Of a stretch of 42,309 nucleotides of DNA, positions 26,364 to 36,051 are shown piece by piece. Source of the DNA: Kordiimonas gwangyangensis DSM 19435 = JCM 12864 (GTDB lineage Bacteria; Pseudomonadota; Alphaproteobacteria; Sphingomonadales; Kordiimonadaceae). How positions within the stretch are numbered: position 1 is the stretch's first letter; each line of letters starts with the position of its first letter. The notes beneath the pieces are model-generated. The model was not told where the DNA came from, made no database searches, and saw only the letters and a program-made list of their open reading frames with translations. Where the stretch lies: the NCBI RefSeq assembly GCF_000375545.1, contig NZ_AQXF01000003.1, forward strand, positions 644,071 to 686,379, given 5' to 3'. The position numbers and the translations under genes are program-made.

Positions 26364-27671
26364 ATGAAAAAGTATCTTGCTGGCGTGGCAATGGCTGCGC
26401 TGATGGGCGCTAGCGTTTCCGCGGCGGACCTGAAGTCGGACATCGATGCCGACTATGACTATCTTGAAAAGCTTTATATCCACCTGCACCAGAACCCGGA
26501 GCTGTCGCTGCAGGAGGAAAAATCCTCGAAACGCATGGCTATGGAACTGAAAAAAGCCGGGTTTGAGGTGACCTCCAACTTCGGCGGCTACGGTGTTGTG
26601 GCGGTCATGAAAAACGGTGACGGCCCGACGGTGATGATCCGCGCCGATATGGACGGCCTGCCGGTGCCTGAACAGACAGGCCTTGAGTATGCCAGCAAGG
26701 CAACCACAAAGAATGAAGCGGGCGAAACCGTGCCGGTGATGCACGCCTGCGGCCACGACGTACATATGACGAGCCTCATTGGCACCGCGCGCCGCCTTGC
26801 AGCGATGAAGAGCGAATGGTCAGGCACACTGGTGATGATCGCCCAACCTGCCGAGGAACAGGTCAAGGGTGCCGTCGCCATGCTTGAAGAGGGGCTTTTC
26901 ACCAAGTTCCCGAAGCCGGACTATAACCTTGCGCTGCACGTAAGCCCGGATATCAAGGCGGGTGATATTGGCATGGTGTCCGGCTATGCGCTGGCGAACG
27001 TTGATTCGGCTGATATTGAGATCCACGGTATCGGCGGCCACGGTGCTTACCCGCACACGACCAAGGACCCTGTGGTGCTGGGTGCTTATATCGTCACCGC
27101 ACTGCAAACCCTTGTGGCGCGCGAAACATCACCGTTCGAATCCGGTGTTGTGACCGTCGGTTCCATCCACGCGGGCACCAAGCACAACATCATCTCGAAC
27201 CGGGCACACCTGCAAATCACCATCCGCTCCTATAGTGAAGAGGTGCGGGAAAACCTGAAGGCAGGCATTGAGCGTATCGCGCGCGGCCAGGCCATCGCTT
27301 TTGGGCTGCCGGAAGACCTGATGCCTGAAGTGACTTTCTCGGAAGGTACGCCCTCCACCTACAATAACCCGGAGCTGACAGCGCGCATCTATAAGGCGCT
27401 TGAGGATAAAATGGGTGACGAACGTGTGGTAGACGGCAAGCCGGTGATGGCGGCGGAGGACTTTTCGCTCTTTGGTCGCACCGAAGACAAGATCCCGAGC
27501 CTGATGCTGTGGCTTGGCGCAACGCCGGCGGACCTGATGGCGAAGGTGGCGGCGGGTGAAGCCAAGGCACCGGGCCTGCATTCGCCTTTCTTCAAGCCGG
27601 ACCGTGAGCCTACGCTCAAGGGTGGTGTTGAAGCCATGACGCAGGCGGCGCTTGAACTCCTGCAGAAATAA
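26364..27671 (+). CDS. Exported M20-family amidohydrolase/metallopeptidase
   Basis: A secreted enzyme of the M20D (hippurate hydrolase/IAA-amino-acid hydrolase) group. It has 435 residues. MKKYLAGVAMAALMGASVSA is a clear signal peptide. Metal ligands lie in MHACGHDVHM (His127, Cys129, His131), with the acidic residues in PAEEQVKGAVAMLEEGLF. The dimerisation domain begins near DIEIHGIGGHGAYPH, and a final ligand lies in PVMAAEDFSLF. AGAGGGG precedes ATG 26364, which is chosen over an upstream in-frame start inside rodA. The substrate is not predictable; amide-linked peptides or acyl amino acids are usual. Confidence 0.9.
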   Translation: MKKYLAGVAMAALMGASVSAADLKSDIDADYDYLEKLYIHLHQNPELSLQEEKSSKRMAMELKKAGFEVTSNFGGYGVVAVMKNGDGPTVMIRADMDGLPVPEQTGLEYASKATTKNEAGETVPVMHACGHDVHMTSLIGTARRLAAMKSEWSGTLVMIAQPAEEQVKGAVAMLEEGLFTKFPKPDYNLALHVSPDIKAGDIGMVSGYALANVDSADIEIHGIGGHGAYPHTTKDPVVLGAYIVTALQTLVARETSPFESGVVTVGSIHAGTKHNIISNRAHLQITIRSYSEEVRENLKAGIERIARGQAIAFGLPEDLMPEVTFSEGTPSTYNNPELTARIYKALEDKMGDERVVDGKPVMAAEDFSLFGRTEDKIPSLMLWLGATPADLMAKVAAGEAKAPGLHSPFFKPDREPTLKGGVEAMTQAALELLQK

Positions 27672-27679
27672 CCCAAATT

Positions 27680-27707
27680 GGTGGCAGCCGGTGTGCTGGC
27701 TGCCACC
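27680..27707 (+). terminator. Strong hairpin after the M20 gene (no T-run)
   Basis: A perfect 10-bp stem GGTGGCAGCC / GGCTGCCACC with an 8-nt loop, 8 bp after the stop codon. The following bases are not T-rich, so it may stabilise the mRNA end or act with Rho. Confidence 0.55.
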
Positions 27708-27729
27708 CCTATGCCTCGGGGCTGGTAAC

Positions 27730-27742
27730 GTTATGCAATAGC
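27730..27742 (+). promoter_or_regulatory. Possible Zur-box-like palindrome before zur
   Basis: GTTAT-GCA-ATAGC, one mismatch from a symmetric GTTAT-N3-ATAAC, 45 bp upstream of the zur start. Similar AT-rich palindromes are Zur sites in alphaproteobacteria. Autoregulation is inferred only. Confidence 0.3.
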
Positions 27743-27786
27743 GTATAAACTGGCACCCAATGAAAAGCGTTACAGAAGGAAGACCA

Positions 27787-28266
27787 GTGGGCCACTCTCA
27801 TTCACACGACCACAGCATTTGTATCGAGACCGCAATTGCGGAGGCTGAACGTCTGTGTGCCGAGCGCGGCTCCCGTTTCACCGACCTGCGTCGCCGCATC
27901 CTCAAGATGATCTGGCAGGGCCACAAGGCGGTGAAAGCCTATGACCTTCTGGACCAACTGGCGACCGAGGGTGGCTCCGCGAAGCCGCCAACCGTGTACC
28001 GTGCGCTCGACTTCCTTATGGAAGAGGGGCTGGTGCACAAGATCGAATCGCTCAACGCCTATATCGGTTGCCCGCATCCGGGTGATAACCACGTGAGCCA
28101 GTTCCTGATTTGCGACAAATGCGAAACGGTGAAGGAACTAAGCTCGGACGAGCTGACGACAGCCGTGATGAATGCAGCCAAGCAGGCGAATTTTGCCATT
28201 CGCCGCCAGACGCTTGAGCTTCACGGTGTTTGTGCCAACTGCCAGCGGAACCGCGAAGCGGCATAA
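27787..28266 (+). CDS. zur: Zinc uptake regulator Zur (Fur family)
   Basis: A zinc-responsive repressor of 159 residues. The segment KAYDLLDQL ... AKPPTVYRALDFLMEEGLVHKIESLNAYIGC is the Zur-type winged helix rather than the Fur type. Structural zinc cysteines lie in LICDKCE and GVCANCQ. A His-rich stretch GHSHSHDHS opens the protein. GTG 27787 is preferred to ATG 27760 because AGAAGGA sits 7 nt ahead and the ATG has no ribosome site. No znu transport genes lie nearby, so its regulon is elsewhere. Confidence 0.9.
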   Translation: MGHSHSHDHSICIETAIAEAERLCAERGSRFTDLRRRILKMIWQGHKAVKAYDLLDQLATEGGSAKPPTVYRALDFLMEEGLVHKIESLNAYIGCPHPGDNHVSQFLICDKCETVKELSSDELTTAVMNAAKQANFAIRRQTLELHGVCANCQRNREAA

Positions 28267-28353
28267 GCGCTCATACCCGTGCGCGAGGTCGCGCGGACTT
28301 GCAGCAAAATTCTCTAGTGTTTTGGAAGCGGCCCCTTTAAAGGGCTAGGGCTT

Positions 28354-30534
28354 ATGGCAGAACTTGTAGACATATCGGACGCCGCGCAAAGCTTCATGGA
28401 AGTGGCGGCGCGGCAGGCTGCAAACGGCGACTATGCGGAAGCGGAAGCGACGGTACGGTCTGTGCTGCGTTTTGCGCCGCGCCACGCCGCGTCTTGGCGC
28501 CTGCTTGGCGATATTCTGTCCGCCACGCCCGGAAAACGCGCTGAAGCCGCACAAGCCTATGCCCGTGCGCTTGAGCTGGACCCCTATGACGAGGAAGCCG
28601 AGGGTGGCCGCCAGCGCCTGAGCGCGCGAGAGACCGCCGCCCCCACCAGCCGCCATGTGGAGCGGGAGCTGACCCTGCCGCACATGGCGCCACAGGATGG
28701 CAAGGAAAGTGCCATTGCGCACGCCCGTGCCTGCGAAACGGCGGAGAAATGGGCGGAAGCCAAAGTTGCCTGGCAAAAGGTGCTGGAGATCGACCCGAGC
28801 GACACTTGGGCATGGTCGCAGCTTGGGCACCTCCTTAGCGTCAACATGCAGGACTTTGAAGGCGCGGAAAAAGCCTTTCGCACCGCGCTTGATGAAGACC
28901 CGACGGACGACTGGGCGTGGGGCAAGCTTGGTATCATGCTCGCCGATTTCCTCGGTCGGGTGGACGAGGGGCAGGACATGCTCCAGCGCGCTATCAGCCT
29001 TGAACCGGGCGAGGCTTATTATTTCGGCTGGCTCGGTTGGTCCCTTTACCGCCAGAGCGAAGATTTTGCGGGTGCCGAGAAGGCGCTCGAGGAAGCCGTG
29101 CGGCTGTGGCCTGACTATCAGTGGGCGCACTTCCATCTTGGGTTTGTGCGCTACGCGCTTGAGGACCGCCCGCGGGCGGCCGAGAAAGCCTTCCTGCGCG
29201 CGCTGGAACTTGAGCCGGGTGACGTACCCACGCTCTATAACCTCGGCTGCCTCTATGAAGAGCAGCTGAACCGGCCCAAAAAGGCGCTCAAATACTTTTC
29301 GGACGTACTCAAGTACGACGTGTCCGACCCCGCACCCTACAAGCGTATCGGTGTTCTTTATCACCAGCACCTGAACGATCCTGAAGCCGCCATCGCCTAT
29401 TTTGAAAAGGCGGTGGAGCTGGATGGTGAGGACTATGACCTCCTCGTGCGCTTTGGCTGGCTGTTGTGGGAGAAGCTTGGTCGGCTCGAGGATGCCTTTG
29501 TGTACCTCGGGAAGGCCGTAAAGCTCGCGCCGGGTAACGCCTGGGCGCTGACGCACCTCGCGCAAGCCTGCTACATGGGCGCAAACGACCTTGAAAAAGG
29601 GAAAGAATACCTTGAGCAGGCGCTGATCGCGGACCCCAACTATGATTGGGCGCGCGCGCTTTATGGTTCGCTTCTTCTGGAAGAAGGCAAGGACCTCAAG
29701 GCGGCTGAATATCACCTGCGTGAAGCGATCCGGCTGAACCCGGAGTATAGCTTCCCGTGGGCGCGGCTTGGCCGCCTGCTTCTGGTGTCGGAAGGTGACA
29801 TGCAGAACGCGTGGAACGCGCTGATCCGCGCCATTGAGCTGGCACCCAATAATATCGACGCGCTCTCAGACCTTTTGTGGCTTGGCATGTACCGCCTGTT
29901 CCGGCCTGATCTGGTGGCGGAATATGCGCTCCGCATCGGCGATCATCCGGACGCGAGTGCATATGGCCTTGCGCTCGCTGCCCTCGCGCTGCGGGCGATG
30001 GGGGAGAATAGCGGGCCGGTATTGGACCTCTTGCGCCGCGCGATGGATATTGCACCAGCCGACCATTTTGTCTGGCACACTTATGGTGAAGTGCTGCTCT
30101 ATGACCTTGGCGACATGGAAACGGCGGAAGAAGCGCTCCTGCATTCCCAGACGCTTGATCATGAGTGCAGCACGCTCGACTGCGAAATCGGCCTTATCCG
30201 CTACGCACAAGGGCGGTATGAGGGTGCGCGCGGGCATTTTGAACGTGCGCTTGAGATTGATAGCGAAGTGGGCCTCGCATGGCGGGCTTACGGTTGCTAC
30301 CTCAATTTCTCAGGCGGCGACGAAGCGCTGGCCGAGGAAGCGCTGGAGCGCGCGGTCGAGCTTGAGCAGGAAAACTACGAGCCCTGGGCCATCTATGCCG
30401 CTTTCCTCAAATCCCGCGACGGGCGTGAGGACGATGCGGCCATCGCGCATGAGAAAGCCCTTGAGCTTGCACCCAAGGGCATTGATCTCGACGCTTGGGC
30501 ACAGGCCTACCTGTATCCCATCGTTCTGCGCTAA
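28354..30534 (+). CDS. Large TPR-repeat protein
   Basis: A 726-residue protein made almost entirely of tetratricopeptide repeats, with no signal peptide or membrane helix. Repeats begin at about residue 12 and continue to about 715. Recurring units read like WAWSQLGHLL ... GAEKAFRTALDEDP and WAWGKLGIMLADFLG. Many helices carry Trp at the position before the LG or YG pair. Such proteins act as assembly scaffolds; no partner is evident from context. AGGGCTAGGG precedes ATG 28354. It converges on msrA with a 9-bp gap. Confidence 0.88.
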   Translation: MAELVDISDAAQSFMEVAARQAANGDYAEAEATVRSVLRFAPRHAASWRLLGDILSATPGKRAEAAQAYARALELDPYDEEAEGGRQRLSARETAAPTSRHVERELTLPHMAPQDGKESAIAHARACETAEKWAEAKVAWQKVLEIDPSDTWAWSQLGHLLSVNMQDFEGAEKAFRTALDEDPTDDWAWGKLGIMLADFLGRVDEGQDMLQRAISLEPGEAYYFGWLGWSLYRQSEDFAGAEKALEEAVRLWPDYQWAHFHLGFVRYALEDRPRAAEKAFLRALELEPGDVPTLYNLGCLYEEQLNRPKKALKYFSDVLKYDVSDPAPYKRIGVLYHQHLNDPEAAIAYFEKAVELDGEDYDLLVRFGWLLWEKLGRLEDAFVYLGKAVKLAPGNAWALTHLAQACYMGANDLEKGKEYLEQALIADPNYDWARALYGSLLLEEGKDLKAAEYHLREAIRLNPEYSFPWARLGRLLLVSEGDMQNAWNALIRAIELAPNNIDALSDLLWLGMYRLFRPDLVAEYALRIGDHPDASAYGLALAALALRAMGENSGPVLDLLRRAMDIAPADHFVWHTYGEVLLYDLGDMETAEEALLHSQTLDHECSTLDCEIGLIRYAQGRYEGARGHFERALEIDSEVGLAWRAYGCYLNFSGGDEALAEEALERAVELEQENYEPWAIYAAFLKSRDGREDDAAIAHEKALELAPKGIDLDAWAQAYLYPIVLR

Positions 30535-30543
30535 CGGCTGCCC

Positions 30544-31014
30544 TTAGATATGGCAGCTCGTCATGCCGCGTTTCAGCAAGTATTGCTGGTGATATTCTTC
30601 CGCTGCCCAGAAGGTTTGAACCGGTACGATCTCGGTCACGATATCACGCTTGAAGCGGCCTGATGCCTGCAGTGCAGCTTTTTTTGCCTCAGCCACTTCC
30701 TTCTGGCCTTCGTCTTCGTAGAAAACGGCGGAGCGGTACTGCGTGCCCACGTCCGGGCCCTGACGGTTCAGTTCCGTCGGGTTGTGGTTGTCAAAGAAGA
30801 TGTCCACCAGTGCGTCGTAGCTCACAACGTCGGGGTCATAGGTGACTTGCACAACTTCGGCATGGCCTGTCTTGTCGGTGCATACTTCTTCATAGGTGGG
30901 CTTCTCGGTCGTGCCGCCCATGTAGCCGACGGCGGTGTCCGTTACACCTTCCGTGGTGCGGAAAGTTTCTTCAACGCCCCAGAAGCAGCCTGCACCAAAT
31001 GTTGCGATTGCCAT
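30544..31014 (-). CDS. msrA: Peptide methionine-(S)-sulfoxide reductase
   Basis: Repairs oxidised methionine. The 156-residue protein has the catalytic GCFWG motif with Cys9, then [39 protein letters not shown] and a C-terminal Cys in TSCHI that can act as the resolving thiol. AAGAGA precedes the ATG. The gene is divergent from the next exported protein, with 119 bp between. Confidence 0.97.
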   Translation of the reverse strand: MAIATFGAGCFWGVEETFRTTEGVTDTAVGYMGGTTEKPTYEEVCTDKTGHAEVVQVTYDPDVVSYDALVDIFFDNHNPTELNRQGPDVGTQYRSAVFYEDEGQKEVAEAKKAALQASGRFKRDIVTEIVPVQTFWAAEEYHQQYLLKRGMTSCHI

Positions 31015-31133
31015 GATACTGTCTCTTTTTTATCTAGAGTTACAAACAGACTTGATATGGTCGCAATATGTGGTTGCCTCTTCGCCTTGTCGAGGGGCAT
31101 TGTGATAAAAATAACGTGTTGGAGACAGCTAAA

Positions 31134-31484
31134 ATGCGGTTGAGGAAAATGGTTGCGGCAGCAGGTCTGGTGCTTATGGGCGGGGCGGCATTCGCGCAGA
31201 ATCAGCCAATCCCGCAGGATATGCTGGACCTCGATTACCAGCGCTGCATGAAAGACTGCGAGCCGGGTTTTGGCGCGGCCACCTGCAAGCCGCTTTGTGA
31301 ATGCACGGTAGGCGAGTTCAAGAAACGCCTTGATTTCCCGTCCTATCTGGAGCTTTCGGCCCAACTGAGCCGCAATGAGCTGACGGAAGAGAACCGCAAT
31401 ATGCTCGACGGTATCGCCAATATGTGCACGGCCAAGCTTGAAAAATCAGGTGTGAAGGTCGGCGACGGTACCACCGACCATTAA
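31134..31484 (+). CDS. Small exported cysteine-rich protein
   Basis: 116 residues, family not recognised. An N-terminal signal (MRLRKMVAAAGLVLMGGAAFA, cut before QNQP) predicts periplasmic location. The mature part has six cysteines in RCMKDCEPGF, TCKPLCECTVGEF and MCTAKL, enough for three disulfides. The rest is helical and acidic. GGAG 9 nt upstream supports ATG 31134 over an earlier in-frame start. It converges on the thioesterase gene after 30 bp. No function can be proposed. Confidence 0.75.
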   Translation: MRLRKMVAAAGLVLMGGAAFAQNQPIPQDMLDLDYQRCMKDCEPGFGAATCKPLCECTVGEFKKRLDFPSYLELSAQLSRNELTEENRNMLDGIANMCTAKLEKSGVKVGDGTTDH

Positions 31485-31514
31485 TCTCTCAGAAGATTTG
31501 CCTAAGAGTTGGCC

Positions 31515-31892
31515 TCAGGCTTCAGCGTCCACTGGACGCGGGCGGCCTTTTTCATCGATGGCGACGAAGATATAACGCGCCTCTGTCACCTGATAGAGGT
31601 CGCGGCTGATGCCGCGCTCGGCAAATACTTCAAGCTTCACCACGATCGAAGACCGGCCAACCTTCTCGATATCCGTATAGATACTGATCACGTCACCAAG
31701 CTCGATCGGCTGGTGGAACTTCATGCCTTCAATGGCAACGGTGGCCACGGCACCGCGGGCACGGCGGCTTGCGGTATCGGCGCCGGCCAAGTCCATTTGT
31801 GAAAGTACCCAGCCACCAAAGATGTTGCCGTTCACGTTAAGGTCGGACGGCTGCGGGATGGTGCGGATGGTGGCGCGGCGGTGTTCTTTCAT
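31515..31892 (-). CDS. Acyl-CoA thioesterase, YciA-like hotdog protein
   Basis: A predicted acyl-CoA thioesterase of 125 residues. It carries the hotdog helix motif NVNGNIFGGWVLSQMDLAGA, with the catalytic-type Asp in GGWVLSQMD, then VAIEGMKFHQPIELGDVI, as in YciA. Its ATG overlaps the stop of the MscS gene (ATGA), so it is the last gene of a leftward operon. Confidence 0.93.
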   Translation of the reverse strand: MKEHRRATIRTIPQPSDLNVNGNIFGGWVLSQMDLAGADTASRRARGAVATVAIEGMKFHQPIELGDVISIYTDIEKVGRSSIVVKLEVFAERGISRDLYQVTEARYIFVAIDEKGRPRPVDAEA

Positions 31893-33037
31893 TTCTTCTC
31901 GTCTCCGGTCACATGGATGGGGGCGAGTTCGATATCGCCCGGCATGGCCTCAAGATAGAGGGACCGGCTCGGGAACGCAAAGCCTGTGCCCGCGTCTTCG
32001 ACAATTTGTTTTATAGCGATGAGCAAGCGTTCCTTGATCTCAAGCCATTCAAGCCAATTGGTGGTACGGGTGAAGCAGTACATCATGATATCGATGGAGC
32101 TTGGGCCGAAACTGTCGATGCGCACAAAGGTGGCGGTTTCCTCCGGCTGCACAAAATCCTGGTTCTCTGTCAGGTATTTCTCGATGCCGTCGCGCACCTG
32201 CTGGAGCTGTTCTGCGCTTGAACGGTATTCAAGCCCGATCACCCATTTGATGCGCCGGTAGGTCATGCGGGAGAAGTTGGTCACCGCATGGTCCGAGAGT
32301 TTGGTGTTGGGCACAAAGACAGGTGCCTTGTCGAACCGGCGGATGGTGGTGGTGCGGAAGCCGATCTGTTCCACCGTGCCTTCCACGACGCCTTCGACCA
32401 GAATCCAGTCACCGGGGTGGAAGCGGCGTTCGCCAATGACGAAGATACCAGCGATGAGGTTCTTGAACAGATCCTGCGCGCCGAGGGCGACAGCCACACC
32501 AAAAAGACCAAGGCCCGCGATAATAGGCCCAACCTGAATACCCCAGATTTCAAGGATGGCAGCCGCGCCAAGAAGCGCGAAGGCGATGCGGATGGCTTTC
32601 GACAGCCACAGGATCATCGCTTCCGTCAGGATACGGTCGGCGCGCTGCAGCAGTTGCCCGACGGGTTTCGAGGCGCGGAACAGCGCCCAGAAAATAATGA
32701 ATGCCACAAGCGAGCGGTTGATCTTGGACGCGATGATGGCTGATTCCGGATCAAGCTCCAGATAGGCGGTGGCGAAAAAGATACCAAGCACAACGGGGAT
32801 GAAGCGGATGGGCGCCTCAATCGCTTCCACAACCGCATCATCAATGCGGGAAGAGGTGCGCTGGGCCCACGCGATAAGGCGGTTCAGAATCAGCCGCGTC
32901 AGCAGGTTCCGAAGCACCATGAAGACGAGGAAGATGCCGAGCGCGACAATGATCTGACCCACGTCGATGCCCAAAACGCCGTTTTTCCAGACCTCCTTCA
33001 CCAGAGCCAGAAAGTCTTGCCAGTCCTCAATCTTCAC
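31889..33037 (-). CDS. MscS-family mechanosensitive channel
   Basis: A small-conductance mechanosensitive channel relative of 382 residues. Several hydrophobic helices precede the pore helix GLGLFGVAVALGAQDLFKNL. The beta domain begins at GDWILVEGVVEGTVEQIGFRTT, and VFVPNTKLSDHAVTNFSR is typical. It starts at GTG with GGGGA upstream. It sits 17 bp after the small membrane protein gene. Confidence 0.94.
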   Translation of the reverse strand: MKIEDWQDFLALVKEVWKNGVLGIDVGQIIVALGIFLVFMVLRNLLTRLILNRLIAWAQRTSSRIDDAVVEAIEAPIRFIPVVLGIFFATAYLELDPESAIIASKINRSLVAFIIFWALFRASKPVGQLLQRADRILTEAMILWLSKAIRIAFALLGAAAILEIWGIQVGPIIAGLGLFGVAVALGAQDLFKNLIAGIFVIGERRFHPGDWILVEGVVEGTVEQIGFRTTTIRRFDKAPVFVPNTKLSDHAVTNFSRMTYRRIKWVIGLEYRSSAEQLQQVRDGIEKYLTENQDFVQPEETATFVRIDSFGPSSIDIMMYCFTRTTNWLEWLEIKERLLIAIKQIVEDAGTGFAFPSRSLYLEAMPGDIELAPIHVTGDEKK

Positions 33038-33054
33038 TGCAAATCCCCAGGTTT

Positions 33055-33309
33055 TTATTTGTCGTCTTCGTCCTCAGCGCTATCAACAAGGTGATGCACA
33101 CGTTCGTCATGGCCGTGTTTGTTGCTGAAGAACAGGAGCGCCATCAAGCCGCAACCCACAACCAAGGTCAAGACCAGGCCAACAATCATCGCTGTGATAC
33201 CATGCCCGGAAAGTGTGACACCTTCGATTTCGCCATAAACGAACATGGCCCAATATGCGGCAAGGCCGAGGCCTACGAGGGCCACCACAAAGGCTATTAT
33301 ATTTTTCAT
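33055..33309 (-). CDS. Small two-helix membrane protein
   Basis: 84 residues, with hydrophobic helices at about residues 3-22 and 36-60 and a cytoplasmic-type His/Asp/Glu-rich tail (NKHGHDERVHHLVDSAEDEDDK). ATG 33309 has AGGAA 8 nt upstream and is preferred over 33351, which would overlap the upstream gene. Family not recognised. Position between a DUF1499 gene and an MscS channel suggests a role at the envelope. Confidence 0.75.
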   Translation of the reverse strand: MKNIIAFVVALVGLGLAAYWAMFVYGEIEGVTLSGHGITAMIVGLVLTLVVGCGLMALLFFSNKHGHDERVHHLVDSAEDEDDK

Positions 33310-33331
33310 CGGATCGGTTCCTAAAAGGGGG

Positions 33332-34102
33332 CTAACCAGTTTGGGCGGCAAGCGTGTCCCGGAACTTCCGGATCAGGCGCGCATTGTTGCCCATGTCCGG
33401 CGTACCGAGCCTTGAGACAGCCCGGATGTCAAGAATACTCGCTGCGGCCTTTTCGCGCACGCGGATGACAATCAGGCTTTCAAAGCCGAACCAGCGGGAC
33501 TGGCTCTCGGCTTCAATCACGCCGTTTGCCTCGTCTGTACGCACCACATGCCAGCCCAGGCTTTCCGCGGCGCTGCGGGCCTGCCTTGTGGCGGCCTGGC
33601 GGCCGAGTTGCACGGTAATGGGCAGAAGGTCGCGGTAGGTATCCGCTTGCGCGGTGTCCATGGCATCCGTCGCCTCAGGCAAGGCGCCGCTTAGCGCGCT
33701 ATAGGCGGGCGGGTCGTTCGGGTTTGTGCTCAGATCATGGCTCTGCGCCGTTGTTGTGTATTGCCAGCTCTCAAACGTCCAGGCCGCAAAACCGGCTGGT
33801 ATGAGGAGCAAGAGGGCAACAAGCGCCCGCCAGCTCACACGCACGCGCGGGCTCGAGGCACCGTGCAGGAAACCAAGGAGTGTGAAGAGGCCCGCCACAA
33901 CCACGAGCCGGGTGGCGACATGCAATAGCTTGGAGCGGAAGGCACCATCGGCAGGGTCCAGAATGTCAGGTGTCAGTATATCCAGCTGATAGGCGGGCCC
34001 CGCAAGCAAAAGGGTGATCACAGCAAGACAAGTGGTGAGTATCCCCAATGTCGAGAAGACGGAGGGCCGCCGTTCCCCTTTCTTGAAGAAAATTTGTGCC
34101 AT
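33332..34102 (-). CDS. DUF1499-domain membrane protein
   Basis: A 256-residue protein with three hydrophobic segments in the first 125 residues, then a DUF1499-type domain. That domain includes DANGVIEAESQSRWFGFESLIVIRVR, and the C-terminal ILDIRAVSRLGTPDMGNNARLIRKF is the family hallmark. Function is unknown. It is the first gene of the operon; the small membrane protein begins 22 bp after its stop. Confidence 0.87.
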   Translation of the reverse strand: MAQIFFKKGERRPSVFSTLGILTTCLAVITLLLAGPAYQLDILTPDILDPADGAFRSKLLHVATRLVVVAGLFTLLGFLHGASSPRVRVSWRALVALLLLIPAGFAAWTFESWQYTTTAQSHDLSTNPNDPPAYSALSGALPEATDAMDTAQADTYRDLLPITVQLGRQAATRQARSAAESLGWHVVRTDEANGVIEAESQSRWFGFESLIVIRVREKAAASILDIRAVSRLGTPDMGNNARLIRKFRDTLAAQTG

Positions 34103-34237
34103 ATTCGGAACGCTCCCCCGTTCTCAAATCGTGTCCGCTGACCTTAAAAGAAATGCCCTGTCTTCCTTTTAACCCACTATCGCAAAAAGGGAAAGGGGGG
34201 CGCCCAAGCTGATTCGCGGGGCTAAAGCCGGTCGCGA

Positions 34238-34266
34238 TTGCGTGGGCACAGTAAAACAGGCATAAT
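34238..34266 (+). promoter_or_regulatory. Candidate promoter for the CBS gene
   Basis: TTGCGT, 17-bp spacer, then CATAAT, in the 251-bp divergent gap between the DUF1499 gene and the CBS gene. Confidence 0.4.
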
Positions 34267-34353
34267 GATCAGGTCTTTCCGAGTAGCACTGAACCCCGCG
34301 GCCCGGATGCGCCCCGAACGCTCTCCGCCCGCGCCAACGCGAAGGAGACGTTT

Positions 34354-34782
34354 ATGACTGTTGGTCGCATTCTCGATCAAAAAGGCCACGACATCATTTC
34401 ACAGGAAGCTGGCTGTAGCGTGCTTGAAGTTGCAAAACTTTTGGGCGAACGCCGCATCGGTGCGGTGCCGGTGATGAAGGGCGGCAAGCTCGCCGGTATT
34501 ATCTCTGAACGGGATATCATGCGCGGCCTCGCCATCCGTGGTGGCGGCGTTTTGGCCGACGATATTTCCACGCTGATGACCAAATCGGTCTTCACCTGCA
34601 CGCCCAATGACAGCGTTCAGCACGTGATGGGCATGATGACCGAGCGGCGCATCCGCCACGTGCCTGTGATGGACGGCGGAAAGCTTGTCGGCATGATCTC
34701 GATCGGTGACGTGGTGAAAGAACGCATGCAGGAAACCGAGAAGGAAGCTGCTGCGCTCAAGGACTATATCGCCTCGGCTTAA
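34354..34782 (+). CDS. CBS-domain pair protein
   Basis: 142 residues, essentially one Bateman module: a first CBS at about residues 8-65 (RRIGAVPVMKGGKLAGIISERDIMRGL) and a second at about 75-130 (RRIRHVPVMDGGKLVGMISIGDVVK). These usually bind adenosine nucleotides. No attached catalytic domain is present, so it is probably a stand-alone sensor. AAGGAGACG precedes the ATG. A short GCCAGT/ACTGGC palindrome follows the stop near 34785-34798, in the convergent gap to wecC. Confidence 0.93.
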   Translation: MTVGRILDQKGHDIISQEAGCSVLEVAKLLGERRIGAVPVMKGGKLAGIISERDIMRGLAIRGGGVLADDISTLMTKSVFTCTPNDSVQHVMGMMTERRIRHVPVMDGGKLVGMISIGDVVKERMQETEKEAAALKDYIASA

Positions 34783-34812
34783 GTGGCCAGTAAACTGGCT
34801 GGGGCAGGGCGT

Positions 34813-36051
34813 CTAGCGCCACGCCCCACGGGTATCAATCACCACTTTTTCGGCAACCCGCGCCCGCGGAATGCGCTTGAACGGTTTATGGTCGACAAGC
34901 AGAACCAGAATATCCGCTTCCTCAAGCGCTTGTGCCGTGTCGCACATCACCACGCCTTTTGAGGCAAGACTTTTCGGCAGCTCCGAAATGTTGGGCTCTA
35001 CCGCCATCAGGCCAGCGCCCAGCGCGTCCGCCAGTTTTTCGGTGATATCCATTGCCGGGCTTGCACGCAGGTCATCAATATCCGGTTTGAAGGCAAGGCC
35101 GAGGCACGCCACTTTGGGCGCGCGGAATTTGTTGGCTGCCTTCAGCACCTTGGCGATCACCACTTCGGGCTTATGGTCGTTCACCTCCCGCGCGGTGCGG
35201 ATCAGGCGGGCTTCCTCCGGCGCTACATCCACAATGAACCATGGGTCGACGGCGATGCAGTGGCCGCCCACACCGGGGCCGGGGTTGAGGATATTGACCC
35301 GCGGGTGTTTGTTCGCGAGCTCAATCAGCTCAAACACATCGATATCCAGCTTGTCGCAGATGAGCGAAAGCTCGTTTGCATAGGCGATATTGACGTCGCG
35401 GAAGGAGTTTTCGGCCAGCTTCGCCAGCTCGGCTGTCGCCGCACTTGTGACAAAACAGTTGCCCTGCACAAAATGTTCATAAAGCGCGACGGCGCGTTCG
35501 CTGCATTCCTCGCTCATACCGCCGACGATGCGGTCGTTCTGCACAAGCTCAATCAGCACGCGGCCGGGTAGTACACGCTCGGGGCAGTGGGCGGCATAGT
35601 AGGCTTTGCCCACACCGCCCTTGGCCGCAAGGTCGGGCCGTTCTTCTTCAAGCCATGCGCACATGGCGGCAGTAGCCCCCGGCGGCACGGTTGATTCGAG
35701 GACGATCAGGTTGCCTTCCTCCACATAGGGCGCAATGGAGCGGGTGGCGGCTTCCACATAGCTGAGGTCCGCGCGGTGGCCTTCCTTGAAGGGCGTCGGG
35801 ACCGCCACAATAAAAGCATCCGCCTTTGCGGGTTTGTTCTGCGCTACCAGTGAGCCGTTCGAAACCACACCTTGCAGCAGGCCATCAAGGTCAACCTCGA
35901 CAATATGCGCCTTGCCCGAGTTGATGCTATCCACAGCCTTCGGGTTGACGTCAGTGCCCGTAACCTGAAGGCCGGTTTTGGCGAAGACCGCCGCCGTGGG
36001 CAGGCCGATGTAGCCAAGACCAACAACACAAAGGGATTTAAACGAATGCAT
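34813..36051 (-). CDS. wecC: UDP-N-acetyl-D-mannosamine dehydrogenase
   Basis: Oxidises UDP-ManNAc to UDP-ManNAcA for surface polysaccharide. It has 412 residues. The NAD motif [19 protein letters not shown] opens the protein; [17 protein letters not shown] and ESTVPPGAT follow; the catalytic Cys lies in [17 protein letters not shown] 36051 has AGGAG upstream and begins at the Rossmann fold; the upstream open frame lies in wecB. It overlaps the wecB stop by 14 nt. Confidence 0.95.
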   Translation of the reverse strand: MHSFKSLCVVGLGYIGLPTAAVFAKTGLQVTGTDVNPKAVDSINSGKAHIVEVDLDGLLQGVVSNGSLVAQNKPAKADAFIVAVPTPFKEGHRADLSYVEAATRSIAPYVEEGNLIVLESTVPPGATAAMCAWLEEERPDLAAKGGVGKAYYAAHCPERVLPGRVLIELVQNDRIVGGMSEECSERAVALYEHFVQGNCFVTSAATAELAKLAENSFRDVNIAYANELSLICDKLDIDVFELIELANKHPRVNILNPGPGVGGHCIAVDPWFIVDVAPEEARLIRTAREVNDHKPEVVIAKVLKAANKFRAPKVACLGLAFKPDIDDLRASPAMDITEKLADALGAGLMAVEPNISELPKSLASKGVVMCDTAQALEEADILVLLVDHKPFKRIPRARVAEKVVIDTRGAWR

